Assembly (NCBI RefSeq): GCF_003202405.1
Contig: NZ_QJHL01000002.1
Coordinates: 744,001-808,000, forward strand
Length of the DNA stretch: 64,000 nt
Reading direction: 5' to 3'
Source of the DNA: Flavobacterium hydrophilum
Lineage (GTDB): Bacteria; Bacteroidota; Bacteroidia; Flavobacteriales; Flavobacteriaceae
In this document: piece after piece, positions 1 to 7,132 of the stretch
Layout: each line of letters opens with the position of its first letter
Numbering within the stretch: position 1 is the stretch's first letter
Notes under the pieces: generated by a model
Databases searched by the model: none
The model's input: the letters and a program-made list of their open reading frames with translations, nothing else
What the model was told of the DNA's origin: nothing
Made by a program: the position numbers and the translations under genes

Positions 1-504
1 GTCGGAAATCCAATTCGCTCAAACACAGACAAGAGTTATCGTTTAGGTTTTGAAGCCGATGCAACAATTAAACTTTCTGATAAATTTATTATTAGACCAA
101 ACTTCACCTTAAGTAGTAATAAAAATGTCGATTTGGATGTTGAAGGTCAAAACTACGGTACAACTAATATTGCCTATTCACCTTCTGTTATTGCCGGAAA
201 CATAATCGTGTTCAGCCCGATTCAGGATTTGCATATTTCGTTATTACAAAAATATGTAGGAGAGCAATACATGAACAATATCGAATTACCATCAGCAAAA
301 CTGGCAGATTATTTTGTAAACGATTTGAATGTTTCTTTTGAAATTAAGCCAAAATCCGTATTCAAATCAATAACGATTACAGGATTGGTTAATAATATTT
401 TAGATAAAAAATATGTTTCAAACGGAGCAATGTGGGATATTTATCCTTACTATTATCCTCAGGCAGGAATCAATTTATTAGCAGGACTAACATTGAAATT
501 TTAG
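1..504 (+). CDS. TonB-dependent receptor, C-terminal fragment (5' end outside window)
   Basis: The reading frame is open from the first base (frame 1) to a TAG stop at 502-504, so this is the 3' end of a longer gene. About 167 residues remain. They show alternating hydrophobic and polar beta-strand patterning, the segment LVNNILDKKYVSNG that is typical of the last strands of TonB-dependent receptors, and a C-terminal Phe after the final strand, as in outer membrane beta-barrels. The family imports siderophores, vitamins or glycans across the outer membrane using TonB energy. The substrate cannot be told because the plug domain is missing. A TTG at 133 is in frame but lies inside the barrel and is not a start. 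A strong terminator follows directly. Confidence 0.85.
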   Translation, partial: VGNPIRSNTDKSYRLGFEADATIKLSDKFIIRPNFTLSSNKNVDLDVEGQNYGTTNIAYSPSVIAGNIIVFSPIQDLHISLLQKYVGEQYMNNIELPSAKLADYFVNDLNVSFEIKPKSVFKSITITGLVNNILDKKYVSNGAMWDIYPYYYPQAGINLLAGLTLKF

Positions 505-520
505 GGACATACCTGCAAAA

Positions 521-559
521 AAACAAAGCCTGAAAATTTAAAACTTTCAGGCTTTGTTT
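521..559. terminator. Bidirectional intrinsic terminator
   Basis: A perfect 15-bp stem is formed by 521-535 and 545-559 with a 9-nt loop. It is flanked by A- and T-runs on both sides, so it can end the receptor gene on the plus strand and the lipoprotein gene on the minus strand, which converge here. Confidence 0.9.
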
Positions 560-973
560 TTAGTTATAGACGTGAATCACAGTTCCACTTACTTCAACAC
601 GATATTGTTTTAAGGGATATTCTTTTCCTCCTTGACCAGTAAATAAACTATATTGTGCATCATCACAAGAGCAAACGGCATTAATACCATCAATAGTCAT
701 AGCAGTGCAAGAAGTTAATGCCTGATTAGGACATGCTGCATCAAAAGCATTATAACCGCTTCCTGCATTAAAAATGATAACGCCTTTAGCGCCATAACCG
801 GAAATAATAACGCCGTTACTTACATACTTCAGATTAGAGTAAGCCGGTAAATTCATATCTATACTGAAATTCACAGTATAATTTGGGATGTAAGGGTTTT
901 TGTTATTTATATCGTTATCACTGCACGAAAAAAGTACAGAAATAAAAAGTATTAAAAGCCAGATTTTTTTCAT
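560..973 (-). CDS. Rieske-like lipoprotein with lost iron-sulfur ligands
   Basis: The protein has 137 residues. It starts with a lipoprotein signal (MKKIWLLILFISVLFSC), with the lipidated Cys at residue 17, followed by an Asp/Asn-rich linker. The second half has the spacing of a Rieske [2Fe-2S] domain: FDAACPNQ where CxH would be, and CSCDDAQYSLFTGQ where CPCHGS.FDxxG would be, then a C-terminal strand (YRVEVSGTVIHVYN). Both ligand histidines are absent, replaced by Asn and Asp-type residues, so a normal Rieske cluster seems unlikely, although several cysteines remain. The fold assignment is inference from pattern. The cell location is probably the outer or inner membrane facing the periplasm or surface. 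It converges with the receptor gene and is divergent from greA. Confidence 0.7.
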   Translation of the reverse strand: MKKIWLLILFISVLFSCSDNDINNKNPYIPNYTVNFSIDMNLPAYSNLKYVSNGVIISGYGAKGVIIFNAGSGYNAFDAACPNQALTSCTAMTIDGINAVCSCDDAQYSLFTGQGGKEYPLKQYRVEVSGTVIHVYN

Positions 974-1064
974 TTTTTAAAGGTAATTAGTGAAACAAAA
1001 ATAATTTATTTGATTATGAATTTTATATGATTAACATATAATTATGTACTATAAAAAATAATAC

Positions 1065-1072
1065 TATATTTG
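1065..1072 (+). promoter_or_regulatory. -7 promoter element for greA
   Basis: TATATTTG matches the Bacteroidota -7 consensus TAnnTTTG. No clear TTG lies at the expected -33 distance. Transcription should start near 1076-1078, just before the leader hairpin. Confidence 0.6.
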
Positions 1073-1079
1073 TAATAAG

Positions 1080-1105
1080 AAAATCCCGTCCCGATGGGAT
1101 TTTTT
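1080..1105 (+). promoter_or_regulatory. Terminator-like leader hairpin upstream of greA
   Basis: An 8-bp stem (1080-1087 with 1096-1103, the pairing AAAATCCC/GGGATTTT) with an 8-nt loop runs into a T-tract ending at 1105. It sits a few bases after the predicted transcription start and 23 nt before the greA ATG. The preceding gene is on the other strand and the plus-strand receptor already has its own terminator at 521-559. The hairpin can therefore only act on the greA leader, as an attenuator or as the source of a short leader RNA. Confidence 0.7.
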
Positions 1106-1128
1106 GTATTTATATAAACGATGAAGTT

Positions 1129-1605
1129 ATGAGTAAAGTATCTTATTATACAGCAGAAGGATTAAAAAAATTAAAAGAGGAGTTGGAGCACTTAAAAAGT
1201 GTAATGCGTCCAAAGGCATCTGCGGATATAGCTGAAGCAAGAGATAAGGGTGATTTATCTGAAAATGCCGAATATGATGCTGCAAAAGAAGCACAGGGTT
1301 TATTAGAAATGAGAATTTCTAAATTAGAAGAAGTATATTCTAATGCCAGATTAATTGATGAATCACAATTAGATGTTTCAAAAGCATTGGTATTATCTAA
1401 CGTTAAAATCAAAAACCAAAGCAACGGAATGGAAATGAAATATACACTTGTTGCAGAAAGTGAAGCAGATCTAAAAACCGGAAAAATTTCGGTAACTTCT
1501 CCTATCGGAAAAGGCTTGCTTGGAAAATCTGTTGGGGAAGTAGCTGAAATTACCGTACCGAATGGCGTTTTAAAATTTGAAATTCTGGAGATTTCCAGAG
1601 ACTAA
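1129..1605 (+). CDS. greA: Transcription elongation factor GreA
   Basis: The product has 158 residues, the usual GreA length. The N-terminal coiled coil (about residues 5-75) carries the tip motif RDKGDLSENAEYDAAKE. Its acidic Asp and Glu residues hold the catalytic Mg2+ that stimulates RNA polymerase to cleave backtracked RNA. The C-terminal FKBP-like domain (about 80-158) has the conserved SPIGKGLLGKSVGE segment that contacts the polymerase secondary channel rim. The family rescues paused and backtracked elongation complexes. The gene has its own promoter and a hairpin leader, and the HIT gene follows after a repeat-rich 73-bp gap. Confidence 0.97.
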   Translation: MSKVSYYTAEGLKKLKEELEHLKSVMRPKASADIAEARDKGDLSENAEYDAAKEAQGLLEMRISKLEEVYSNARLIDESQLDVSKALVLSNVKIKNQSNGMEMKYTLVAESEADLKTGKISVTSPIGKGLLGKSVGEVAEITVPNGVLKFEILEISRD

Positions 1606-1611
1606 TATTTT

Positions 1612-1670
1612 TCGGTTTATCGTTGAACCGTTAAATCGGTTAAACGATTCAACAATTAAACGATTTAACA
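1612..1670. repeat. Short intergenic repeats related to TTAAACGATT
   Basis: The gap between greA and the HIT gene holds overlapping copies of AACGATT/AATCGTT-like words in both orientations, for example GTTGAACCGTTAAATCGGTT followed by TTAAACGATTCAAC and TTAAACGATTTAAC. Parts can fold back on each other (GTTGAA with TTCAAC, ACCG with CGGT). No coding potential was seen. It resembles the degenerate intergenic repeats common in Flavobacterium genomes. Confidence 0.5.
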
Positions 1671-1678
1671 AATAAACA

Positions 1679-2068
1679 ATGAGTTCTATATTTACCAAAA
1701 TAGTAAACGGAGAAATTCCTGCCTATAAAATTGCCGAAGATGATCATTTTTTAGCTTTTTTAGATGTAAATCCAAATGCTAAAGGACATACACTATGTAT
1801 TCCAAAAAAGGAAATCGATAAGATTTTTGATATGGATGATGAACTGTATTTGGGATTGATGAAATTTTCTAAAAAGATTGCAATAGCTTTAGAAAAAACA
1901 GTTCCCTGCAAAAGAATTGGCATGGCAGTTGTTGGTTTAGAAGTTCCTCATGCGCATGTACATCTGATTCCGTTAAATGAAATGGATGAAATGCGTTTTC
2001 TAAATAAAGTGTCACTTTCGAAAGAAGAATTTGAAACTTTGGCGAAAAACATTCAGTCGAATTTATAA
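1679..2068 (+). CDS. HIT family (histidine triad) nucleotide-binding protein
   Basis: The protein has 129 residues, matching a single HIT domain. The triad motif HAHVHLIPL is near residues 95-103 and provides the catalytic His of nucleoside phosphoramidases and related nucleotide hydrolases. The N-terminus (SSIFTKIVNGEIPAYKIAED) is the standard start of HINT-type members. Family members hydrolyse AMP-lysine or similar adducts; the exact substrate here is unknown. It lies 73 bp after greA on the same strand and may share its transcript. A convergent terminator follows. Confidence 0.93.
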   Translation: MSSIFTKIVNGEIPAYKIAEDDHFLAFLDVNPNAKGHTLCIPKKEIDKIFDMDDELYLGLMKFSKKIAIALEKTVPCKRIGMAVVGLEVPHAHVHLIPLNEMDEMRFLNKVSLSKEEFETLAKNIQSNL

Positions 2069-2071
2069 TTT

Positions 2072-2098
2072 TGATGTCAGGTTGAGCGAAGTAGAAAT
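2072..2098. repeat. Degenerate Bacteroidota intergenic repeat (GTCAGGTTGAGCGAAGT type)
   Basis: The segment reads GATGTCAGGTTGAGCGAAGT followed by AGAAATC. From memory it resembles a repeat scattered between genes in many Flavobacteriia. It occurs once in this window, so the assignment rests on recall and would need a genome-wide count. Confidence 0.4.
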
Positions 2099-2134
2099 CT
2101 TTTGATATTCAAAATTTCCAACCACTTAATGATT

Positions 2135-2181
2135 AAATAAAAAAGTGTAGCAAAAATAATTTTCGCTACACTTTTTTATTT
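2135..2181. terminator. Bidirectional intrinsic terminator
   Basis: A 17-bp stem pairs 2135-2151 with 2165-2181 (core GTGTAGC/GCTACAC) and has A- and T-runs on both flanks. It serves the HIT gene and the convergent sensor kinase, whose stop codon lies inside the right arm. Confidence 0.9.
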
Positions 2182-3314
2182 AGTGAAACCTGAAATGTAG
2201 TTCCTTTCCCTATTTCAGAATGTAAAACCCTGATTTTTCCACTATGATATTCTTCAACAATTCTTTTGGTTAATGAAAGACCTAATCCCCATCCACGTTT
2301 TTTAGTAGTAAAACCGGGTTCAAAAATAGTTTTGAATTGGTTTTTTGAAATTCCGGTTCCGGAATCTTTTACATTTATTTTTACATGATGATGATCCTGT
2401 TCGATAACAAGTTCTAAAGTTCCTTTTCCTTTCATGGCATCAATAGCATTTTTGACTAAGTTTTCAATAGTCCAGCTGTGCAATGTGGTATTGAATAAAG
2501 CGACAATGGGTTCTTTAGGCGCCGAATAGGAAAAGGCTACCTGTTTAGAAAAACGGGATTGCAAATAGTCATAAGTACTTAAAGTTTCAGCAACGATATC
2601 ATGCTCTTCTAAAACCGGAACAGAGCCAATCTTTGAAAAACGATCCGTAATAGTTTGAAGACGTTCCACATCTTTTTCAATTTCTAATGTAATTGTCTGG
2701 TCAATTTCTTCTGTTTTTAATATTTCTATCCAGCCAATTAATGAGGAAAGGGGAGTGCCAATCTGATGCGCTGTTTCTTTTGCCATTCCGGCCCAGAGTT
2801 TGTTTTGAGTGGCCATTTTAGTGCTTTTGTAAAAATTATAAATCAAAGCAGCAAACAAAAAGATAATCAATAACAGAGCAATAGGATAATACTTAAGTTT
2901 ATTCAGTAATGCCGAATTTCCGTAATATAACTGTTGGTGTTTTCCGGGAGCGTATTCAAAAATTATAGGCTCATTTTCACTTTTTAATTTATTCAGATAT
3001 TTTTTAAACTTCTCCTTGTCATTAAGAATTTCGTCAGGAACATTTTTAGAATTAATGACCTTATCGTACATCACCAGCATTACCGGAACTGAACTGTTAC
3101 TGTTTGTAATTTCCAGAGGCAAGTCAAGGTCTGTATATTCGTCTGCATTAATAATTGTTTTTTGTGCGTTGGCCAAAATATTCATTTTCAGCCTCTCTTC
3201 ATTTTTGAATATCTGAAAAAAGGTATAGGTATTCCAAAGTATCAGCGAAATGATTGAAAAGGAAATAAAAATAATAATCCAACGGGTAGTATTTCTGCTT
3301 TCAGAAAAATTCAT
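2166..3314 (-). CDS. Membrane sensor histidine kinase (orphan)
   Basis: The protein has 382 residues from the ATG at 3314; a start at 3353 would add 13 residues and is less likely. Order of parts: an N-terminal transmembrane helix, an extracytoplasmic segment of about 90-100 residues, a second transmembrane helix (YYPIALLLIIFLFAALIYNF), then the kinase core. The H-box is AHQIGTPLSSL, with the phosphorylated His at about residue 183. The N-box is NLVKNAIDAM. The G-boxes are DSGTGIS, FEPGFTTK and GWGLGLSL. These support a working ATP-dependent autokinase. No response regulator gene is adjacent, so its partner and signal are unknown. The HQIGTP form of the H-box is one I associate with Bacteroidota kinases. 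Confidence 0.93.
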   Translation of the reverse strand: MNFSESRNTTRWIIIFISFSIISLILWNTYTFFQIFKNEERLKMNILANAQKTIINADEYTDLDLPLEITNSNSSVPVMLVMYDKVINSKNVPDEILNDKEKFKKYLNKLKSENEPIIFEYAPGKHQQLYYGNSALLNKLKYYPIALLLIIFLFAALIYNFYKSTKMATQNKLWAGMAKETAHQIGTPLSSLIGWIEILKTEEIDQTITLEIEKDVERLQTITDRFSKIGSVPVLEEHDIVAETLSTYDYLQSRFSKQVAFSYSAPKEPIVALFNTTLHSWTIENLVKNAIDAMKGKGTLELVIEQDHHHVKINVKDSGTGISKNQFKTIFEPGFTTKKRGWGLGLSLTKRIVEEYHSGKIRVLHSEIGKGTTFQVSLNKKV

Positions 3315-3408
3315 AAAGTAATTTTTGAGGTATAAATATAACGAAATAAACACATTTAATATTTTGTGGATGTTTAAAGATTTTTGTTTTTAAGACAGAA
3401 ACTATTTC

Positions 3409-3436
3409 TTTGGCAAAAACCATTTCTATACTTTTG
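3409..3436 (+). promoter_or_regulatory. Promoter for the flavin reductase gene
   Basis: TTTG at 3409-3412 and TACTTTTG at 3429-3436, spaced by 16 bp, match the Bacteroidota -33/-7 pattern. The ATG follows 38 bp later. Confidence 0.65.
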
Positions 3437-3474
3437 TAATTGCTGAAACGAGATTCGGTTAAAAAGAAAAAAAT

Positions 3475-4350
3475 ATGATTAGCATTAATCCAAAAGAGAT
3501 ACCAACGGCAAAATTACAAGGCTATCTGCAAAGTGCCATTGGGCCCCGGCCTATTGCTTTTGCAAGTACAATTAGTGCAAAAGGGATTCCTAATTTGTCG
3601 CCTTTTAGTTTCTTCAATGTGTTTAGTGCGAATCCTCCAATTTTAGTTTTTTCACCCTCAAGACGTGTGCGTGACAATACTATTAAACACACTTTGATTA
3701 ATGCCGAAGCTACCCGCCAAGTTGTAATTAATGTAGTAAATTATGACCTGGTGCAGCAAACTTCTTTGGCAAGTACGGAATATGGGGATGGAGTAAATGA
3801 ATTTATAAAAGCAGGTTTGACACAAATACCTTCAGATATAGTAAAACCATATCGTGTAAAAGAATCTCCGGTGCAGTTTGAATGTAAAGTAACACAGATT
3901 ATTCCGTTAGGGACAGAAGGCGGTGCAGGAAATCTGATTCTTTGCGAAGTAGTGAAAATTCATATTCACGAGTCAATTTTAGATGAAAACGGAAGTATTG
4001 ATCAGCATAAAATTGATTTGGTTTCAAGATTGGGAAATAATTGGTATTCAAGGTCGAATCAGGGACTTTTTGAAGTACAAAAACCATTGACAACTTTAGG
4101 GGTTGGAGTAGATGCAATTCCAAATTTTATCAGGGAAAGTTCTGTTTTTGACGGAAATGATCTCGGAAAATTAGGCAACATAGAAGCCTTGCCTACAAGA
4201 GAAGAAGTTAGTATATTTGTGAAAGAAAATTTTTCGGTAAAAGGAGTTTTAAGCTCTGACGATCAGGAAAAAATCCATTTAGAAGCCAAAAAACACCTCA
4301 ATAATGGTGATGTTTTGTCAGCATGGAAAGTGCTTTTGGCAAAGAAATAA
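3475..4350 (+). CDS. Flavin reductase family protein with C-terminal extension
   Basis: The protein has 291 residues. The first 200 or so form an FMN-binding split barrel of the flavin reductase type. IGPRPIAFASTIS, NLSPFSFFNVFSANPP and FSPSRR are typical of the flavin-binding part. Such enzymes reduce FMN with NAD(P)H or act as flavoproteins themselves. The typical family length is near 200, so the last 80 residues (from about 210) are an extension of unclear role that ends in a helical, charged segment. The gene has its own promoter and is followed 29 bp later by the DUF3127 gene. Confidence 0.88.
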   Translation: MISINPKEIPTAKLQGYLQSAIGPRPIAFASTISAKGIPNLSPFSFFNVFSANPPILVFSPSRRVRDNTIKHTLINAEATRQVVINVVNYDLVQQTSLASTEYGDGVNEFIKAGLTQIPSDIVKPYRVKESPVQFECKVTQIIPLGTEGGAGNLILCEVVKIHIHESILDENGSIDQHKIDLVSRLGNNWYSRSNQGLFEVQKPLTTLGVGVDAIPNFIRESSVFDGNDLGKLGNIEALPTREEVSIFVKENFSVKGVLSSDDQEKIHLEAKKHLNNGDVLSAWKVLLAKK

Positions 4351-4379
4351 GAAACGAAACAATAATTAAATAAACGAAG

Positions 4380-4751
4380 ATGGAAGTTACAGGAAAAGTA
4401 AAAGTGGTTAACCCAGAGCAGCAAGTTAGTGCCTCATTCAAAAAAAGAGAATTAGTTGTTACTACTGATGAGCAGTACCCACAGCACATTTTAATTGAAT
4501 TTACACAAGATAAATGTGATTTATTAAGCAGCTACAAGCAAGGTGAGGCTGTAAAAGTTTCGATCAATTTAAGAGGAAGAGAATGGGTTAATCCACAAGG
4601 AGAAACCAGATATTTTAATAGTATTCAAGGTTGGAGAATCGAAAGATTAGCAGCGGAAGGTCCTGGGCAAACGCCTCCAATGCCAGCAGCAGAAGCTTTT
4701 GCTCCGGCAACAAATTTAAACGAAGACGAACCGGACGATTTGCCATTCTAA
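4380..4751 (+). CDS. DUF3127 protein with SSB-like acidic C-terminal tip
   Basis: The protein has 123 residues. Residues 1-90 fit the Bacteroidota DUF3127 family, a compact beta-rich domain (for example INLRGREWVNPQGETRYFNS) that resembles a small OB-fold in its strand pattern. A Pro/Ala-rich linker follows, and the protein ends in NEDEPDDLPF, very close to the DDxPF tip by which single-stranded DNA-binding proteins recruit partner enzymes. This suggests a DNA-maintenance role, but nucleic-acid binding is inference. A strong terminator follows, so it may be the last gene of a unit with the flavin reductase. Confidence 0.85.
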   Translation: MEVTGKVKVVNPEQQVSASFKKRELVVTTDEQYPQHILIEFTQDKCDLLSSYKQGEAVKVSINLRGREWVNPQGETRYFNSIQGWRIERLAAEGPGQTPPMPAAEAFAPATNLNEDEPDDLPF

Positions 4752-4775
4752 AAAAGTTTAAAATCCAAAATTTAC

Positions 4776-4830
4776 AAATTCCAAATCCCAAAATTCATAA
4801 CGTATTGGGATTTGGAATTTTGTTTTTTTG
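4776..4830 (+). terminator. Terminator hairpin built from an ATTTGGAATTT-type repeat
   Basis: A perfect 16-bp stem pairs 4776-4791 with 4805-4820 (AAATTCCAAATCCCAA and its complement), with a 13-nt loop and a downstream T-run at 4819-4829. The arms belong to the same sequence family as the repeats at 23302-23341. Confidence 0.8.
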
Positions 4831-4962
4831 AAAGTGATTTTATTATTTCTGACGAAGGAGACCAGAGTGACAGCGAAAAGGCGAAGCAAATCACGCAATA
4901 AACTCCACAAGAAAGATATTGAGATTTGAAATTGCCATTGTTATTGAAATTGAATTTTTAAA

Positions 4963-5601
4963 ATGTATTATTTACAACAGGATTTATTTTTTCCACCAGT
5001 TTCAGACGCCGATGAAGAAGGGATTCTGGCCATTGGCGGTGACTTAAGTTCAGGACGGTTGCAGCTGGCGTATAAAAGCGGAATTTTTCCGTGGTTTAAT
5101 GAGGGAGATCCCATTCTTTGGTGGGCGCCAGATCCGAGAATGGTTTTGTTTTTAGACGAATTGATTGTTTCTAAAAGTATGCGTAATGTTTTGAACCGAA
5201 ATCACTTTAAAGTTACCTTTAATCAGAATTTTGCAGCCGTAATTTCTAATTGTCAGGAAATAAAAAGGGATGGACAAAACGGAACCTGGATTTCAAACGA
5301 AATGATCGATGCCTATTGCAAATTAAACGCAGAAGGAATCGCAAAATCGGTTGAAGTTTGGCAGGATGAGGTTCTGGTTGGAGGCTTATACGGAATTGAT
5401 TTAGGACATATTTTTTGTGGTGAAAGTATGTTTTCTAAAGTTTCAAATGCTTCTAAAGTAGCTTTTATAGCATTGGTAAGGTATTTAAAAACACAAAATT
5501 ATAAATTATTAGACTGTCAGGTTTATAATCCGCATTTAGAAAGTTTAGGATGCCGCGAAATTGAGCGTGAGCATTTTATGTCTATTTTAAAAAGTAAATA
5601 A
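4963..5601 (+). CDS. aat: Leucyl/phenylalanyl-tRNA--protein transferase
   Basis: The protein has 212 residues, normal for the family. The opening YLQQDLFFPPVSDADEEGIL is diagnostic, as are AIGGDLSSGRL, GIFPWF, PILWWAPDPRMVLF and GGLYGIDLGHIFCGESMFS. The enzyme transfers Leu or Phe from aminoacyl-tRNA to proteins with N-terminal Arg or Lys, marking them for ClpS/ClpAP in the N-degron pathway; it is cytoplasmic. It starts 132 bp after the terminator at 4830 and is followed one base later by the MOSC gene, so the two are probably co-transcribed. Confidence 0.97.
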   Translation: MYYLQQDLFFPPVSDADEEGILAIGGDLSSGRLQLAYKSGIFPWFNEGDPILWWAPDPRMVLFLDELIVSKSMRNVLNRNHFKVTFNQNFAAVISNCQEIKRDGQNGTWISNEMIDAYCKLNAEGIAKSVEVWQDEVLVGGLYGIDLGHIFCGESMFSKVSNASKVAFIALVRYLKTQNYKLLDCQVYNPHLESLGCREIEREHFMSILKSK

Positions 5602-5602
5602 A

Positions 5603-6397
5603 ATGAGTACTGTTTATACTGTAAAAGAAATTTATATTTATCCGATAAAAAGTCTTGCGGGAATTAGTTGTCAACAGGCTTTTGCTGAAGAAATGGGTTT
5701 TGAAAACGATCGTCGGTGGATGTTGCTGGATTCGGATAATCAACACATAACACAGCGTGAATACCCTTTAATGAGTCAGTTTTATCCGGAGATTTCAGGC
5801 GGTAAAATCAGCATCACTTTTAAGGATCAAAAGCATGAATTTTCAATTGATGAACATTTAGAACATCAGATTTATACTAAAGTGTGGGAGGACAAAAGTT
5901 TTGTTTTCGAAGTAAATAAAGCGACTTCAAAATGGTTTAGCGATCATATAGGATTCGAATGTAAATTGGTTAAAATTATTAAGACCGGAGACCGTAAGCA
6001 TGAAAGTTCAAGGTCAAAAGAAATCTATAATGTTAGTTTTGCGGATGCTTATCCTTATTTACTCATTGGTACTCAAAGCCTGGATTTTTTAAACGATAAG
6101 CTCGAAGAAAAAATTACGATAAAAAGATTCCGTCCCAATATTGTTGTGAGTACTCAAAACGCTCATGAAGAAGATGATTTTGAGACTTTTAAGGTTGGAG
6201 AGGTTCAGTTTAAAAATGTAAAACCATGCGGAAGATGTATCATGGTTAACAATGATCCGCAGAATGGAGTTGTAAAAAAAGAACCTCTGAAAACCTTAAG
6301 TAAATATAGAAATTTCAACAAATCTGTTCTATTCGGAACCAATATTGTGGGTTTGAATCCCGGAATAATTCAGGTTGGTGATGAAGTTGTTTTTTAG
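5603..6397 (+). CDS. MOSC domain protein (YcbX/mARC-like)
   Basis: The protein has 264 residues. The N-terminal MOSC_N beta-barrel opens with VKEIYIYPIKSLAGIS and is followed by the DRRWMLLD segment. The C-terminal MOSC domain includes IKRFRPNIVV and the motif KPCGRCIM (Cys209 and Cys212), where a conserved Cys binds the molybdenum cofactor in relatives. Known members reduce N-hydroxylated compounds. This one lacks a ferredoxin domain, so it needs an external electron donor. The gene starts one base after aat and overlaps the convergent thiF by 4 bp. Confidence 0.9.
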   Translation: MSTVYTVKEIYIYPIKSLAGISCQQAFAEEMGFENDRRWMLLDSDNQHITQREYPLMSQFYPEISGGKISITFKDQKHEFSIDEHLEHQIYTKVWEDKSFVFEVNKATSKWFSDHIGFECKLVKIIKTGDRKHESSRSKEIYNVSFADAYPYLLIGTQSLDFLNDKLEEKITIKRFRPNIVVSTQNAHEEDDFETFKVGEVQFKNVKPCGRCIMVNNDPQNGVVKKEPLKTLSKYRNFNKSVLFGTNIVGLNPGIIQVGDEVVF

Positions 6398-7104
6398 AAG
6401 TTCAATTTCGTAAAATTATAATTCAAAGTATTAAAAAGTACTAATTCATTTTTTAATGTTGGCAATTCCAGAATTAATTTCAGTGTTTCATGCGCCATCA
6501 TTGTGCCTATAATTCCGGGTAAGGTGCCAAGAACACCGTTTACACTACAATTCGGAACATACTTCGGATCCGGCATTTCAGGAAATAAATCACGAAGATT
6601 TTTGCTGCCGTTATGATTAAAAACAGCGACCTGACCTTCAAATTTTAAAATGCTTCCGTAAACGAGAGGTTTGTTTAAAGTGACACAGGTATCATTTACC
6701 AGATAACGGGTTGTAAAATTATCAGAACCATCCACAACAATATCATATTGCTGAATTATCTGAGCTGCATTTTCAATAGTTAATTTTTCAGTAATAGGTT
6801 CAGCCTGAATTAAAGGGTTTAGTTTCGAAACAATATTTTGGGCTACAATAGCTTTCTGCTGACCAATTTCGTTTTCAGTATATAAAATTTGTCGGTGTAA
6901 ATTATGAATTTCGATGGTGTCAAAATCCATTATTCCAATAAAACCAACTCCTGCGGTAGCAATATATTGTAAAATGGGACAGCCTAAACCTCCGGCTCCA
7001 ATAACCAGAACTTTCGCTTTTTTGATTTTTTCCTGACCTTCATCGCCAATTTCGGGTAAGATAGTCTGTCTGCTGTAACGTAAAAATTCTTTTATAATGC
7101 TCAT
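6394..7104 (-). CDS. thiF: ThiF/MoeB-type sulfur-carrier adenylyltransferase, zinc site missing
   Basis: The protein has 236 residues. The nucleotide-binding loop is VLVIGAGGLGCPILQYIATA. The segment DFDTIEIHNLHRQILY is typical of ThiF, MoeB and E1-like enzymes. The enzyme activates the C-terminal Gly of ThiS as an acyl-adenylate so sulfur can be loaded. Cys in VPNCSVNGVLG matches the position of the reactive Cys of E. coli ThiF. The two CxxC pairs that bind zinc in E. coli ThiF and MoeB are absent (LRDLFPE stands where the first is expected, and none is found near the C-terminus). It is the last gene of the thiamine operon, separated from thiH by a large hairpin. A role with a molybdopterin carrier as well cannot be excluded. 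Confidence 0.9.
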   Translation of the reverse strand: MSIIKEFLRYSRQTILPEIGDEGQEKIKKAKVLVIGAGGLGCPILQYIATAGVGFIGIMDFDTIEIHNLHRQILYTENEIGQQKAIVAQNIVSKLNPLIQAEPITEKLTIENAAQIIQQYDIVVDGSDNFTTRYLVNDTCVTLNKPLVYGSILKFEGQVAVFNHNGSKNLRDLFPEMPDPKYVPNCSVNGVLGTLPGIIGTMMAHETLKLILELPTLKNELVLFNTLNYNFTKLNF

Positions 7105-7132
7105 TTTTTAAGTCTTAATGTTTGAAAGTTGT

